From positions 1,922,001 through 1,986,000 of the forward strand of contig NZ_CP064787.1 of the NCBI RefSeq assembly GCF_017094505.1: DNA of 64,000 nt, given 5' to 3'. The position numbers and the translations under genes were made by a program. Under the pieces are notes generated by a model, which saw only the letters and a program-made list of their open reading frames with translations, was not told the origin of the DNA and did not search any database. Source of the stretch: Halapricum desulfuricans. Its GTDB lineage: Archaea; Halobacteriota; Halobacteria; Halobacteriales; Haloarculaceae. Below are positions 21,564-28,311 of this stretch, one piece after another (positions within the stretch are counted from its first letter, which is position 1; each line of letters begins with the position of its first letter).

Positions 21564-22282
21564 ACACTCCCCACCACCGTCAGATCCGCTCGCTCATATT
21601 CGAAGTCGTGAGCGTCCCAGCCGTGCCCACAATCTTCGCAGTAGGCCACGTCGCCGTATTTTCGGTCGGTCGTAACGACGTGATCGTGGTCGCAGTTTTC
21701 GACGTACTCGTGAAGTGATTCATACGCCGCTTCAATCCCGTCTTGTTTGGCCTCTTCAAGCAGTCCTCGAAGCAGTTTCTGAGCAGTGTCAGCGTCGATC
21801 TCCGGGATTTTGTGACCGTATTCGACCTTGTTAGGGACCGGCTCGCCGTCGAACATTTTCTTGATCTCTGTAGGTGTCCACGGAACGGTCGTGTCGATTT
21901 TCACATAATCAGACAGCCGAGGATCGGAGAATCCGACAAATCGCTCGCCTCGAATCCGCGTTCCGCCGCCGTTGGCGTTCCGCATTTCGAGCAAGGAGTC
22001 TTCCGGGAATGGCTCCCAGTCGAGGCTGTATCGGTACTTGTGCAGTCCGGGAATTGTGCCGCCGACCAATTCGTTTCGGTCGTAATCGAAGTGTTCCTTC
22101 GACTGATAGAACACATATCCGAAGTGTCGGCCGTTGCCAGCAGTCGGAACGTGTCGGCGTTTGTCGATTTTGTCGATCCAGTAATCGGCGTGAAGTGAAT
22201 CCAGCACGTTGATTTTCCGGAGTGCTTTGCGGTCGTCAATCGGTATCCTGTAGGTGTAGGTTCGGGGGGTTGGTTGGCTCAT
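21560..22282 (-). CDS. Protein with C-terminal zinc ribbon (240 aa)
   Basis: ATG 22282 (MSQPTPRTYTYRIPIDDRKA); a longer upstream frame is a shadow of the neighbouring gene. The C-terminal region has a cysteine in EYVENCDHDHVV and YCEDCGHGWDAHD, a Cys/His zinc-ribbon ending like those of small regulatory proteins. The CCAACC motif here falls within the first codons. Function unknown. Confidence 0.55.
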   Translation of the reverse strand: MSQPTPRTYTYRIPIDDRKALRKINVLDSLHADYWIDKIDKRRHVPTAGNGRHFGYVFYQSKEHFDYDRNELVGGTIPGLHKYRYSLDWEPFPEDSLLEMRNANGGGTRIRGERFVGFSDPRLSDYVKIDTTVPWTPTEIKKMFDGEPVPNKVEYGHKIPEIDADTAQKLLRGLLEEAKQDGIEAAYESLHEYVENCDHDHVVTTDRKYGDVAYCEDCGHGWDAHDFEYERADLTVVGSV

Positions 22283-22295
22283 TTGTTTTCCTCGA

Positions 22296-22700
22296 TTAGT
22301 CCCAATCGAATCGGTCGATGTACTCTTGTGGGGGATATTCGCCGTGGTGGCACGGTTCCAAGATCCCTTGCTTGAGTGCCTCGACCTCTCGCTCTTCGCA
22401 GATCCCGGTCTTCGGAGTGAACGTCCCCATATTGTGACCGGAAATCCTGGGACTCGCGCTGTTCGAAAGAACAAGCACGGACCCATCCCCAAGGGTGCAA
22501 AGTTCGCCGGCCTTTGCATCGCACTTCGGGCAATCAATTTCCAACACCGGCTCGCGGTTCCAGTGGTGTCCACAGTTTCGGCAGGTCGCGCTACCGTCGT
22601 CGTGCCAAAAATCCAGATGAGCGTGTTTCTTCGACACGGATTCATCGGCCTTCGGCAGTGATTCAACTCCGGTCGTCGGGGTTTGTTCGGTTGAAGACAT
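22296..22700 (-). CDS. Two-knuckle zinc-ribbon protein (134 aa)
   Basis: From ATG 22700 the protein has ATCRNCGHHWNREPVLE and IDCPKCDAKAGELC, a clear CxxC...CxxC zinc ribbon with an extra Cys, then a Gly/Ser loop and a helical tail (EEREVEALKQGILEPC). The pattern CPxC...C resembles phage zinc-finger proteins described as restriction-alleviation or regulatory factors, but I cannot assign one. Leader L3 precedes it. Confidence 0.6.
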   Translation of the reverse strand: MSSTEQTPTTGVESLPKADESVSKKHAHLDFWHDDGSATCRNCGHHWNREPVLEIDCPKCDAKAGELCTLGDGSVLVLSNSASPRISGHNMGTFTPKTGICEEREVEALKQGILEPCHHGEYPPQEYIDRFDWD

Positions 22701-22773
22701 TGGTCTGGTTGGTTTGGTTGGCCGCAATCCCGCCGCTATCGGAGCGGTTTCATCTATCTTTCAAACTCGGGAA
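22701..22773 (-). promoter_or_regulatory. TGAAA/hairpin/CCAACC leader (L3)
   Basis: In minus orientation: CCCGAGTTTGAAAGATAGAT, GAAA, hairpin CCGCT-CCGAT-AGCGG, CGGGATTGCGG, CCAACCAAACCAACC, AGACCA, ATG. Compared with L1 the hairpin has an extra base pair and another loop, so the pairing, not the sequence, is conserved. Confidence 0.6.
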
Positions 22774-22775
22774 AA

Positions 22776-23249
22776 CTATTCGTCGTCTCTGAACTGTTCT
22801 TTCACGTCGGCTTCTACTTCGTTAATGACCCGATTTGAGACACCGATAAAAATATACGTAGGATAGTCACTGGCTTCTGCCCAGTCAGTCATACGTTTTC
22901 GCATATTATCGAAGTCTTCCTTATCATATCTGACGTAATCTAACACACCAGTTTCGAAATCATAATTCGTACTGCGAAATGCCACTTCTTCCTCGAAACC
23001 TCTCTGTGCAACCTCTTTCTGAATCTGTACCGGGACATTGCTCAGTAACTCGTTGTAGTAACCACCGCTGGTCGTAATCAACGGTTCATCATTGACTAAC
23101 GTGTTAACGATCACACCGTTAGTCGCCAGCCGGAATTGGAGATCGACAAGAATCGGTCGGTCTTCGGTATCGGCCGGATCAATGTGTCCGAATTGTCTGT
23201 ACGTGCCGTCCATAATGACTCCAGAAGGAGTCGGGTATTTGAATTGCAT
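22776..23249 (-). CDS. Unknown protein (157 aa)
   Basis: ATG 23249; beta-rich first half (DGTYRQFGHIDPADTEDRP, ILVDLQFRLATNGVIVNTLV) and helical second half (FDNMRKRMTDWAEASDYPTY). Acidic. No family recognised. Confidence 0.5.
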   Translation of the reverse strand: MQFKYPTPSGVIMDGTYRQFGHIDPADTEDRPILVDLQFRLATNGVIVNTLVNDEPLITTSGGYYNELLSNVPVQIQKEVAQRGFEEEVAFRSTNYDFETGVLDYVRYDKEDFDNMRKRMTDWAEASDYPTYIFIGVSNRVINEVEADVKEQFRDDE

Positions 23250-23250
23250 T

Positions 23251-23421
23251 TTAGTTTGCTCCGGCGATTATTTCGCCAAGCAGGAACGTTCGCCGCTCGC
23301 CGTCGAGGGTCTGCACTACCAAGTCCCCGTCTTCGCGCCACCACGTCTCAACATCCTCGACAATTTCGGTGCATTCAGGCGTCAATACGGTAATCTGAGT
23401 TGGGTTCGGTTGGCGCTTCAT
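23251..23421 (-). CDS. Small protein (56 aa), unknown
   Basis: ATG 23421 to TAA 23251 (MKRQPNPTQITVLTPECTEI); acidic, beta-rich (DLVVQTLDGERRTFLLGEII), possibly a small barrel. The CCAACC-like leader motif falls within its first codons. Its start overlaps the SprT-like gene's end by 4 nt. Confidence 0.5.
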   Translation of the reverse strand: MKRQPNPTQITVLTPECTEIVEDVETWWREDGDLVVQTLDGERRTFLLGEIIAGAN

Positions 23422-23990
23422 CGGTTGGTTTCCACCCGAAGGGGAGCATTACAGCACTTCGACCGGTATCGCTCCGGCTCTGTGACTGTCTTCGACCGCT
23501 TGTATCGGTGCGCCACATCCGTATCGCATTCCGAACAATACAGGATGTATTTGGCGTCCTCGACGGCGAAACTCTCACAGTGTCGCGTCGTTTCGAGCGG
23601 TTCGACAAGTGCCTTGAATCGGTAGCCGTGCCCGCCTTGGCGATAATTCTGCACTGTGTGGACGTGGATCAATTCGTGCCGGATCGTTTCCGAGAATTGT
23701 TTCCATCCCCACTTCTGGTATGCCTTGAAGGCATATCGGATGTACTTGATTTCTCCAGTGTGCTTGACGTGGGCAACTTTCCCGGCCGTCCGTTTCATTT
23801 GCGTCGAAACTTCAACCGGAATCCCGTCAAGGTCGATCTCTAACTCGTCGTAATGATCAGCACACCATTCTTGGTACTCGGTGATCGCCGCTCGAAGGTC
23901 GGCCTTCCCCATATCGTCGGGAAACGTCGGCTCACTATCGGCCGCCGGCTCCGCTTTTGATTGGGTCGCCACTTCTTTCGGGAATTTCAT
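23418..23990 (-). CDS. SprT-like zinc metallopeptidase
   Basis: The 190-residue protein has RHELIHVHTVQ (H105, E106, H109) and, 12 residues on, GGHGYRF with H121: the HExxH...H layout of SprT/Spartan-type metallopeptidases. A C-terminal zinc ribbon CSEC (152-155) with CC (179-180) follows, as in many SprT proteins. Spartan relatives degrade DNA-protein crosslinks. A viral copy may clear proteins from replicating DNA or act against host factors. It lies in a cluster of otherwise unknown early genes. Confidence 0.8.
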   Translation of the reverse strand: MKFPKEVATQSKAEPAADSEPTFPDDMGKADLRAAITEYQEWCADHYDELEIDLDGIPVEVSTQMKRTAGKVAHVKHTGEIKYIRYAFKAYQKWGWKQFSETIRHELIHVHTVQNYRQGGHGYRFKALVEPLETTRHCESFAVEDAKYILYCSECDTDVAHRYKRSKTVTEPERYRSKCCNAPLRVETNR

Positions 23991-23991
23991 A

Positions 23992-24159
23992 TCAAGCCCA
24001 GTCGTCGATTTTCACGAACGTATCGCTCCGGATCTCGTTCAGATCGGCGTCGATGAATCCCACTTCCGTCCCATCGGGACCGGTGTAGTACAGGATCGCC
24101 AAATCTTCGCCGGGCAATACTGGTTCCGTAATCGCCGGCCGCTTTTTGATCTCTTCCAT
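23992..24159 (-). CDS. Small acidic protein (55 aa), unknown
   Basis: ATG 24159 to TGA 23992 (MEEIKKRPAITEPVLPGEDL...); strands LAILYYTGPDGTEVGFID suggest a small barrel or ubiquitin-like fold. It is led by three CCAACC units. Not recognised. Confidence 0.55.
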   Translation of the reverse strand: MEEIKKRPAITEPVLPGEDLAILYYTGPDGTEVGFIDADLNEIRSDTFVKIDDWA

Positions 24160-24196
24160 TGTTCTGGTTGGGTTGTTCTGGTTGGGTTTGGTTGGT
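24160..24196 (-). promoter_or_regulatory. CCAACC-repeat leader
   Basis: In minus orientation: ACCAACCAAACCCAACCAGA then ACAACCCAACCAGAACA directly before ATG 24159. With three full units this is one of the best examples of the leader motif. Confidence 0.55.
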
Positions 24197-24214
24197 ATTC
24201 GATATTCTATACAA

Positions 24215-24229
24215 GGCCCTCTTTGGGCC
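24215..24229 (-). terminator. GC-rich hairpin next to tRNA-like element
   Basis: GGCCC-AAAGA-GGGCC (minus) is a perfect 5-bp stem with a 5-nt loop lying 1 nt beyond the 3' end of the tRNA-like element. It could be a processing or termination hairpin; the function is a guess. Confidence 0.35.
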
Positions 24230-24281
24230 AGTCCTAATCGGGAATCGAACCCGGAACTAACACCAGTTTAGGTATCGGACT
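24230..24281 (-). pseudogene. tRNA-like element lacking a D-arm
   Basis: In minus orientation AGTCC...GGACT can pair as an acceptor end. CTAA-ACTGGTG-TTAG makes an anticodon-like arm (loop triplet TGG) and CGGG-TTCGATT-CCCG a convincing T-arm, in only 52 nt. No D-arm is present, base 33 of the anticodon loop is C and not T, and the inner acceptor pairs mismatch. This looks like a decayed or mimic tRNA and not a working one. It abuts copy B of the duplicated non-coding element. Confidence 0.4.
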
Positions 24282-24285
24282 CTCT

Positions 24286-24376
24286 CTGGACAATCGAGTT
24301 ATTGCCCAATTCGGTATTCCAGATTGGGAATCCCAATCCTATCCCCCCTGTAGTCCCCCCTTTCCTTTCCCTTTCT
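24286..24376 (+). repeat. Duplicated non-coding element, copy B
   Basis: 24286-24333 (CTGGACAATCGAGTTATTGC... to TCCAG and beyond) matches 13091-13139, and 24338-24376 (CCTATCCCCCCTGTAGTCCC then CCCTTTCCTTT) matches 13232-13270. The iteron array that separates the two parts in copy A is missing here. It lies in the 216-nt gap upstream of the 24159 gene. Confidence 0.6.
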
Positions 24377-24606
24377 CACTGTTCGGGGATCACTGCTTTT
24401 CCCCGGTGATATTCGGAGCAACCGGGATTGTTGCAGTATCGTTTCGTCACCGTCTCTTCGCCGGGGGTTAATCGCTGGAACTCAAGCAGTCGATCATAGC
24501 CGCATTCTTCGCAGGTTCCGCCAACAATTCCTACTCGCAATCCGCCGTAGCCAATTCCGCCGGTCTTTTCGTGGATATATCGGACGCTATCATATACTCG
24601 CTTCAT
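24376..24606 (-). CDS. Zinc-ribbon protein (76 aa)
   Basis: ATG 24606; contains GTCEECGYDRLLEF and YCNNPGCSEYHRG, a Cys4-type zinc ribbon with mixed CxxC and CxxxxC knuckles. Overlaps the upstream stop by 4 nt. Probable nucleic-acid-binding accessory protein. Confidence 0.6.
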   Translation of the reverse strand: MKRVYDSVRYIHEKTGGIGYGGLRVGIVGGTCEECGYDRLLEFQRLTPGEETVTKRYCNNPGCSEYHRGKAVIPEQ

Positions 24607-24863
24607 TTTTCTACTACTAAGTTGAGGTATCCGCCATCGGTCTCCTGTTCGATCAATACGGTCTGCTGATATTCGGCAATCGATAATGTGTCAGCCGAAA
24701 ACGAAAAGCCATTCAGGTTCAGGGCAAATGCGTCGAACTCTTCTTCTTGCCCGTCGAGATCCCGGCCGTACACTTTGTAGCCACCACTTTCGGTGTGTGT
24801 ATCGGTGATCTGTCGGTCGGGCTGTCGCTCAACAACTACGTGAGTCGCTTCAAATGTGGTCAT
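24603..24863 (-). CDS. Unknown beta-rich protein (86 aa)
   Basis: ATG 24863; strands throughout (ATHVVVERQPDRQITDTHTE, FALNLNGFSFSADTL) with no cysteines. Overlaps the downstream start by 4 nt. Not recognised. Confidence 0.5.
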   Translation of the reverse strand: MTTFEATHVVVERQPDRQITDTHTESGGYKVYGRDLDGQEEEFDAFALNLNGFSFSADTLSIAEYQQTVLIEQETDGGYLNLVVEK

Positions 24864-24865
24864 TG

Positions 24866-25081
24866 TCAGAATTTTCGCCGGGCAATTTCTTCGGCTCGAT
24901 CTACGTCGTCGGGGTCGGGAATTTCGTCTCGCTCATATCCCATTTTTCCAAGTTCGATCTCGACAAGTCGGGAAAATCGCCGCTCTTCCCGCACTCTTCG
25001 GTCGTGATCGGCTCGAATTTTCGGATCGGCGTAGTAGCCAGCGGGCTTATCTCTCCATTCGCCGTCGTACATTCCAGTCAT
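24866..25081 (-). CDS. Unknown charged protein (71 aa)
   Basis: ATG 25081; rich in Arg, Asp and Glu (RADHDRRVREERRFSRLVEI), mostly helical. Start overlaps the upstream stop (TAATG). Not recognised. Confidence 0.5.
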   Translation of the reverse strand: MTGMYDGEWRDKPAGYYADPKIRADHDRRVREERRFSRLVEIELGKMGYERDEIPDPDDVDRAEEIARRKF

Positions 25082-25257
25082 TATTCTTCCACCATATATT
25101 CGACCTGTTCTAACAGCGCCAATAGATCGGGCTGTTCTTCGGCCGAGAATCCAAGATACACCGTCTCGTGTTGATCGGTCAAGGCGTAATCGTGGAAAGT
25201 TGTGCCGTTCAATTCAATTAGTTGGAATGGTCCTTCTCTGGCGATAATTTCGGTCAT
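25081..25257 (-). CDS. Small acidic protein (58 aa), unknown
   Basis: ATG 25257 (MTEIIAREGPFQLIELNGTT); beta-rich then a helix with Leu heptads (EEQPDLLALLEQVEYMVEE). A longer in-frame extension covers the upstream gene in another frame and is not used. Confidence 0.5.
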   Translation of the reverse strand: MTEIIAREGPFQLIELNGTTFHDYALTDQHETVYLGFSAEEQPDLLALLEQVEYMVEE

Positions 25258-25258
25258 T

Positions 25259-25438
25259 TTAGTAGTACACTTTTTCGGGGGCGTATTCGTAGACAATTCT
25301 CTCGTCGGGGTTTTCGGGATTGAACAATTCCAGCGATAATTCTTCGGCGTCAACGTCTTCGGCGCTGATGTGAAGTCGAAGTTCCGGCAACCTATCGCCG
25401 TCCGGTCCAATTCCTCTGTGGTTAGTTGCGAAATTCAT
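25259..25438 (-). CDS. Small protein (59 aa), unknown
   Basis: ATG 25438, just after the upstream TAG. Acidic with strands LPELRLHISAEDVDAEELSL. Not recognised. Confidence 0.45.
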   Translation of the reverse strand: MNFATNHRGIGPDGDRLPELRLHISAEDVDAEELSLELFNPENPDERIVYEYAPEKVYY

Positions 25439-25439
25439 C

Positions 25440-25595
25440 CTAAAAGCCCCCATTATCGGCCGGATCTCTGCCGCCGTATCCAGCGGTGAAAGCCAGCGTT
25501 TCTTCTAATTCGAAGTCGGGGTCGCGGTCGTTAATTCGATCGTCCAATGCTTCCGGCTCGGTATGTTCGGGGGTATTCCAGTCTGCTACGCTCAT
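25440..25595 (-). CDS. Small acidic protein (51 aa), unknown
   Basis: ATG 25595 to TAG 25440 (MSVADWNTPEHTEPEALDDR...); very acidic, mostly disordered with a Gly-rich end. It is the first gene after promoter copy 4 and has a two-unit CCAACC leader. Confidence 0.5.
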   Translation of the reverse strand: MSVADWNTPEHTEPEALDDRINDRDPDFELEETLAFTAGYGGRDPADNGGF

Positions 25596-25617
25596 AGTTG
25601 GTTGGGTCTGGTTGGTT
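25596..25617 (-). promoter_or_regulatory. CCAACC leader
   Basis: In minus orientation: AACCAACCAGACCCAACCAA then CT and ATG. Identical in its central CCAACCAGACCCAACC to the leader at 18257 and to a plus-strand site at 31210. Confidence 0.5.
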
Positions 25618-25688
25618 GTTGCCCATCGTAGGGCAGAGTCGAGACTGGAGAATTGAATCCAGCAAGAAGGCCGACCCTTTCTCGACCA

Positions 25689-25725
25689 CTTCCCCCCATC
25701 TTATTCTCAAGGGGGGAGATAAATC
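25689..25725 (-). promoter_or_regulatory. Repeated promoter module, copy 4
   Basis: In minus orientation: TTTATC, 8 nt, then TGAGAATAAGATGGGGGG and AAG, about 95 nt before ATG 25595. It would transcribe the cluster starting with the 25595 gene. Confidence 0.65.
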
Positions 25726-25731
25726 TATCGG

Positions 25732-25845
25732 CTATTCGTTGATGACTTCGCCGTATAGCCGATCTTCGCGGGCTTTTCCGTGGTATCGCTCTTTTTCACG
25801 TTGCTTGTGCCACTTGTTCGCCGGGGTATCGGTGTGGTTTGCCAT
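25732..25845 (-). CDS. Small basic protein (37 aa)
   Basis: ATG 25845 (MANHTDTPANKWHKQREKER...) gives a Lys/Arg-rich 37-residue peptide. A longer frame upstream overlaps the 25868 gene and is unlikely. A plausible small gene between two well-supported ones; no function known. Confidence 0.4.
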   Translation of the reverse strand: MANHTDTPANKWHKQREKERYHGKAREDRLYGEVINE

Positions 25846-25867
25846 TCGTAGAAGGGGTTTGGTTGTC

Positions 25868-26515
25868 TTACAGAGCGGCTTCGAGGCAGGCCTTGAGGGC
25901 TTCGACCTTCTTCGGGCCAATTCCGTCAGTTTCCTCGGCAATTTCCAAGACCTCTTCCAGAGTGAAGTCGCCGCCTTCGGTCTCTTCTTCTTCGAAGAAC
26001 ACCAGTAGTTCGCCGTCGTCGTTCATCGGGGGCTTGTAATCGGCGGGAACTCGAATCTCGTCCTCGTCTTCGAAGAAGGTCGCCGGATCGACGCCCCACT
26101 CTTCGGCCGTCTCGACGCTCAGGATTTCGAACTCGAAGTTCGGCTCAACCTCTTCGCGGAATCCCGGAAGGGACACTTCCTTCGGGATTTCGTCGTTGTT
26201 TCGAAGGTCGCGGAACTCGCTCTTGAGTTCGTTTTTGCGGTCGCGGAAGAACACAAAGTGTTCTGCAATCGGGGAGCGGTCCTTGAGAGCCACAATGTCG
26301 GCGTTCGTAACCCCTTCGGGGCTTTCGAACAGGTGGGTCAGGGCCAGTTTCTTGACGCCTCTGTAGGTCTCCACAACGTCGTCGTACTCGTGCAGTTTCT
26401 CGATAATCTCCTCTGAAAGCGTCTCGTAAACGCTAACCTCTTCGGGTTCCGGCTCGGTCTGGGTCTCGGTCTGGGTCTCGGTGCTAACAGTCGCGGTCGC
26501 GGTTGGGAATTTCAT
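25868..26515 (-). CDS. Acidic protein with C-terminal helix-hairpin-helix
   Basis: ATG 26515 gives 215 residues: a Thr/Glu low-complexity N-terminus (ATVSTETQTETQTEPEPEEV), a helical domain (LALTHLFESPEGVTNADIVA), an acidic linker, and LEIAEETDGIGPKKVEALKA at the end, a helix-hairpin-helix with the GIGPKK hairpin that binds DNA backbone. It is the first leftward gene after the 1.8 kb control region and probably the first early protein made. A role as a DNA-binding regulator is possible. Confidence 0.55.
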   Translation of the reverse strand: MKFPTATATVSTETQTETQTEPEPEEVSVYETLSEEIIEKLHEYDDVVETYRGVKKLALTHLFESPEGVTNADIVALKDRSPIAEHFVFFRDRKNELKSEFRDLRNNDEIPKEVSLPGFREEVEPNFEFEILSVETAEEWGVDPATFFEDEDEIRVPADYKPPMNDDGELLVFFEEEETEGGDFTLEEVLEIAEETDGIGPKKVEALKACLEAAL

Positions 26516-26542
26516 TGCTATAGTTCGGTTTGGGTCTGATTC

Positions 26543-27263
26543 AATCCCCCGAAGGGGATTGCGTAGTGCGTCTTCAGCCCCCGGTGTTGGTTCTTGTGCC
26601 GGGGAGATCCCCCGAAGGGGATTTCTGCCACAAGTCAAAGGTTATCTCACATCGTTCTCCCAATCCCCGAAGGGACCGGCCGGTGAGTTTCCCGGTCTCG
26701 CTGGCGTCCCCGTAGGGACACCGACCAATTACCCCCGGTCTCTTTCGAGATCCCGGTCTCACTGGCGCGAGGATAGCCCCATTGATACTCCTTCGGTCCC
26801 TCACATTCCCCCGAAGGGGGAACTACCTTTGTGGCTCTTTGCTCAATGGGAAACAGCCCAAAGGGACACAGGGACCGGATTTTTAACCCGGTCTTTGCCA
26901 TTTCTGGGACCGTCCCCCGCCCTTGCGGGAAAATCGGGGGACGCTGGAATGATCCGCCGCTGGATCAACCAGACCGAAGGGGGCTTACTTTTGTTCCCCA
27001 ACGGGGAACAGGGACATACGTGGATTGGACTTTGGCAACCCTAAACACCGTCTGAAGCGGTTTTCACCTAATGTCCACAGATAATCCCCCGTAGGGGAAC
27101 TACATACCATAGGAAACCGTACCACGCGGCTCCGTTAGGCAGAGGTATCGGCGGTCTCTCCCCCCGTAGGGGAGATATAGCCTTCAATCGCTACACACCT
27201 ACGCATAACCGGATAAGGCGATCATTCTTGTTCAAGTACCTTCCACGTCCCCCGTAGCGGGGA
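26543..27263 (-). ncRNA. Array of about nine UNCG-tetraloop hairpins
   Basis: Read on the minus strand, short perfect stems are closed by TTCG or TACG loops: AATCCCC-TTCG-GGGGATT (26543-26560), ATCCCC-TTCG-GGGGAT (26607-26622), TCCC-TTCG-GGGA (26664-26675), GTCCC-TACG-GGGAC (26706-26719), TTCCCCC-TTC-GGGGGAA (26806-26822), TCCCC-TACG-GGGGA (27085-27098), TCTCCCC-TACG with a one-base bulge (27157-27175), and TCCCCG-CTA-CGGGGGA (27248-27263). GTTCCCC-GTT-GGGGAAC (26993-27009) is a variant. cUNCGg loops are exceptionally stable only in RNA of this strand, so a leftward structured leader or ncRNA is indicated. Whether it is processed or stays part of the early mRNA is unknown. Confidence 0.55.
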
Positions 27264-27950
27264 GAATGTTATGCGCGTGTCTGTAGTGCTATTTCAGTCC
27301 TACAAAGCCACAAGGGCCTTGTTCGAACCTTAGCCGGTCTCGCTACGACCGGTCCCTAACACGTATGCCCACAAGACCGCTTGCCCGCCGGGGAAGCCAA
27401 GAGCGGCTATGTCCCCACACGGGCAAGGGCCAACACGTCAAAAGTCTCCAGCCCCGGGGGGCCTTCATCGACATCTAAACAAAGGATGTGGGGGTTTACC
27501 TACCTTTCGCTGATTGGACTCTTACTCGCAAATGGCTACCGTATACCGATTTGGCTATGACAATGACCCTGAATGATACCTAAAAGAGAGACAATAGCAT
27601 GGCGATACAAGGCTTCTAACCCCTGTAGACTGGCGATACAAGACTTACTATATAAGACTACCGAAAACGTGAACAATAGTGAAGGACTCTGGAAACAAGC
27701 CAAAACCGAGAGACGGTAGTACATTACATATAAAGCGGGGGAGACAGACGGCAAAGTTCCCGCCGCGAGGGGAGAAAACCGATAGACGGTGATCCATTAG
27801 CCGGTAGTATCACACAGTAAACCCTTAGCAGACAGACAAGTGAGGCGCGAAACAAGCGGGAAGTGCGGAATATGAGACTCTCCAGCCTTCTCCGTGCCGT
27901 TTAGGGGAGACCGGACAACAGGCTCTATACCCCATACCCCAGAGTAATAC

Positions 27951-28107
27951 CTTTATATACTACTTCATTTACTCCTATATGACTCTATCTCTGCCTGATA
28001 TGCCCCATCCATACTTATGATCACGTAATTAACCCTGAGATTGGCGTGATTCAACCCCGGATATGGCGATCCAGAGCCAGTCTATCCTTTATATACTCTT
28101 TATATAC
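27951..28107 (-). promoter_or_regulatory. Leftward TATA boxes
   Basis: In minus orientation GTATATAAAG occurs three times: one at 27951-27960, preceded by AGTA as in the late promoter, and two in tandem (28088-28096 and 28099-28107). They face the hairpin array and the early genes. The box sequence GTATATAAA is shared with the late promoter at 31411-31440. Confidence 0.5.
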
Positions 28108-28280
28108 TGATGTGGGTATGGGTGGGGGGTTAGAACACCATACGGCCGGGGGACGCGCATAATAGACGTTACCTGCCTCGATAAAATGTGGTATTTTGGC
28201 ATATTAAAAGCGTGTCACAGAAAGCTTCGCAGGACCTGTCTATTCAACTCTTGCTAAGGCTCGGGATAGTAGCAGACCTT

Positions 28281-28311
28281 TACTATATACTATAAATTCA
28301 TACTATGAATT
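28281..28311 (+). promoter_or_regulatory. Promoter/operator of the restriction gene
   Basis: An AT-rich TATA-like stretch (TACTATATACTATAAATTC) overlaps a perfect 8-bp inverted repeat AATTCATA-C-TATGAATT (28295-28311), 50 nt before ATG 28361. A palindrome over the TATA box is what a repressor site for delayed nuclease expression would look like. The winged-helix protein at 30588 is a candidate binder. Confidence 0.45.

Noticed and set aside
24230-24281. Functional tRNA-Pro (UGG)
   Set aside because: No D-arm, wrong base at position 33 and mismatched inner acceptor pairs; kept only as a tRNA-like remnant.
26481-27044. 187-codon plus-strand ORF over the hairpin array
   Set aside because: Its product is basic and Pro/Gly-rich, unlike haloarchaeal proteins, its start lies inside the opposite 26515 gene, and the codons just spell the hairpins.
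26543-27263. CRISPR-like array
   Set aside because: The repeated units are only 12-19 nt palindromes with differing flanks, irregular spacing and no cas genes except a lone Cas4-like nuclease far away. They read as RNA hairpins, not repeats with spacers.
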